Shown here: piece after piece, positions 63,940 to 64,000 of the stretch
How positions within the stretch are numbered: the stretch's first letter is position 1
Layout of the letters: the number at the start of each line of letters is the position of its first letter
DNA from: Ophiosphaerella korrae
Taxonomy: Eukaryota > Ascomycota > Dothideomycetes > Pleosporales > Phaeosphaeriaceae
Direction of reading: 5' to 3'
DNA length: 64,000 nt
NCBI GenBank assembly: GCA_028456385.1
Contig: JALNQF010000180.1
Location: 24,789 to 88,788, forward strand
Made by a program: the position numbers and the translations under genes
Notes under the pieces: model-generated
What the model saw: only the letters and a program-made list of their open reading frames with translations
Told to the model about the DNA's origin: nothing
Databases searched by the model: none

Positions 63940-64000
<61 letters not shown>
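63940..64000. repeat. (CTA)n microsatellite at the window edge
   Basis: About twenty perfect CTA units running out of the window, so the full length is unknown. The motif is one RIP step (CTG to CTA) from a (CTG)n/(CAG)n repeat. Confidence 0.85.

Larger units (their letters stand above)
60884..64000. other. AT-rich RIP-type sequence, no gene recognised
   Basis: About 3.1 kb, almost entirely A/T, with no usable reading frame. It contains an (AAT)n tract, a copy of repeat R and a terminal (CTA)n tract. Minus-strand translation near 62,300-62,600 gives long hydrophobic runs with few stops that I could not assign. It may be the remains of one or more further transposons. Confidence 0.5.

Noticed and set aside
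63940..64000. Telomere repeat
   Set aside because: The unit is CTA, not TTAGGG or a known fungal telomere variant.
16700..64000. Mitochondrial DNA or assembly contamination as source of the AT-rich block
   Set aside because: LTR retrotransposons with target-site duplications and C-to-T type decay are nuclear features, and no mitochondrial gene was seen.

Overview
This window looks like nuclear DNA of a filamentous ascomycete (Pezizomycotina; Dothideomycetes would fit, but that is inference). The evidence is short introns of 46-89 nt with CTAAC-type branch sites, typical fungal gene families, and a sharp split between a gene-bearing part of balanced base composition (about 0.6-16.7 kb) and a roughly 47-kb block made almost only of A and T (16.7-64 kb). 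In that block CA and TG dinucleotides are nearly absent, which is the signature of repeat-induced point mutation (RIP).

Gene-bearing part. Position 1-600 is AT-rich relict DNA with a little-mutated retroelement fragment. A broken HET-domain (heterokaryon incompatibility) gene fragment lies on the minus strand at 849-1086. Three minus-strand genes follow: an F-box protein, an ACMSD-type amidohydrolase/decarboxylase whose last exon lies behind a 51-nt intron, and a GNAT acetyltransferase. The GNAT gene diverges from POL3, the catalytic subunit of DNA polymerase delta (four exons, 1,115 aa). Their shared promoter carries MCB-like (ACGCGT) and SCB-like (CGCGAAA) motifs, as expected for an S-phase replication gene. 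Three more plus-strand genes follow: an MFS transporter (three exons), a 2-oxoglutarate/Fe(II) dioxygenase (two exons joined by a GC-AG intron), and a secreted GH20 beta-N-acetylhexosaminidase (two exons) that ends right at the composition boundary. I see no clear metabolic cluster; the genes look like ordinary single-function loci.

Boundary and AT-rich block. Just inside the boundary lie an unrecognised decayed gene (16.04-16.66 kb) and the RIP-mutated N-terminal part of a Fot1/pogo-type transposase (16.74-17.2 kb). The rest is a nest of Ty3/gypsy chromoviruses, reconstructed from terminal repeats and 5-bp target-site duplications. Five copies of one family of about 6.8-7.0 kb are present: A (17,526-31,208, minus), B inside A (18,239-25,019, plus), D (36,135-49,957, minus), C inside D's left LTR (36,418-43,448, minus) and E (53,847-60,883, minus). 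D itself interrupts an older plus-strand chromovirus of a second family, F (31.3-36.1 kb and 50.0-53.8 kb). Every gag-pol is destroyed by stops, but zinc-knuckle, reverse transcriptase and chromodomain remnants can still be read. The last 3 kb is AT-rich sequence with trinucleotide microsatellites and runs into a (CTA)n tract at the window edge. The whole block is a candidate heterochromatic (pericentromeric, subtelomeric or AT-isochore) region.
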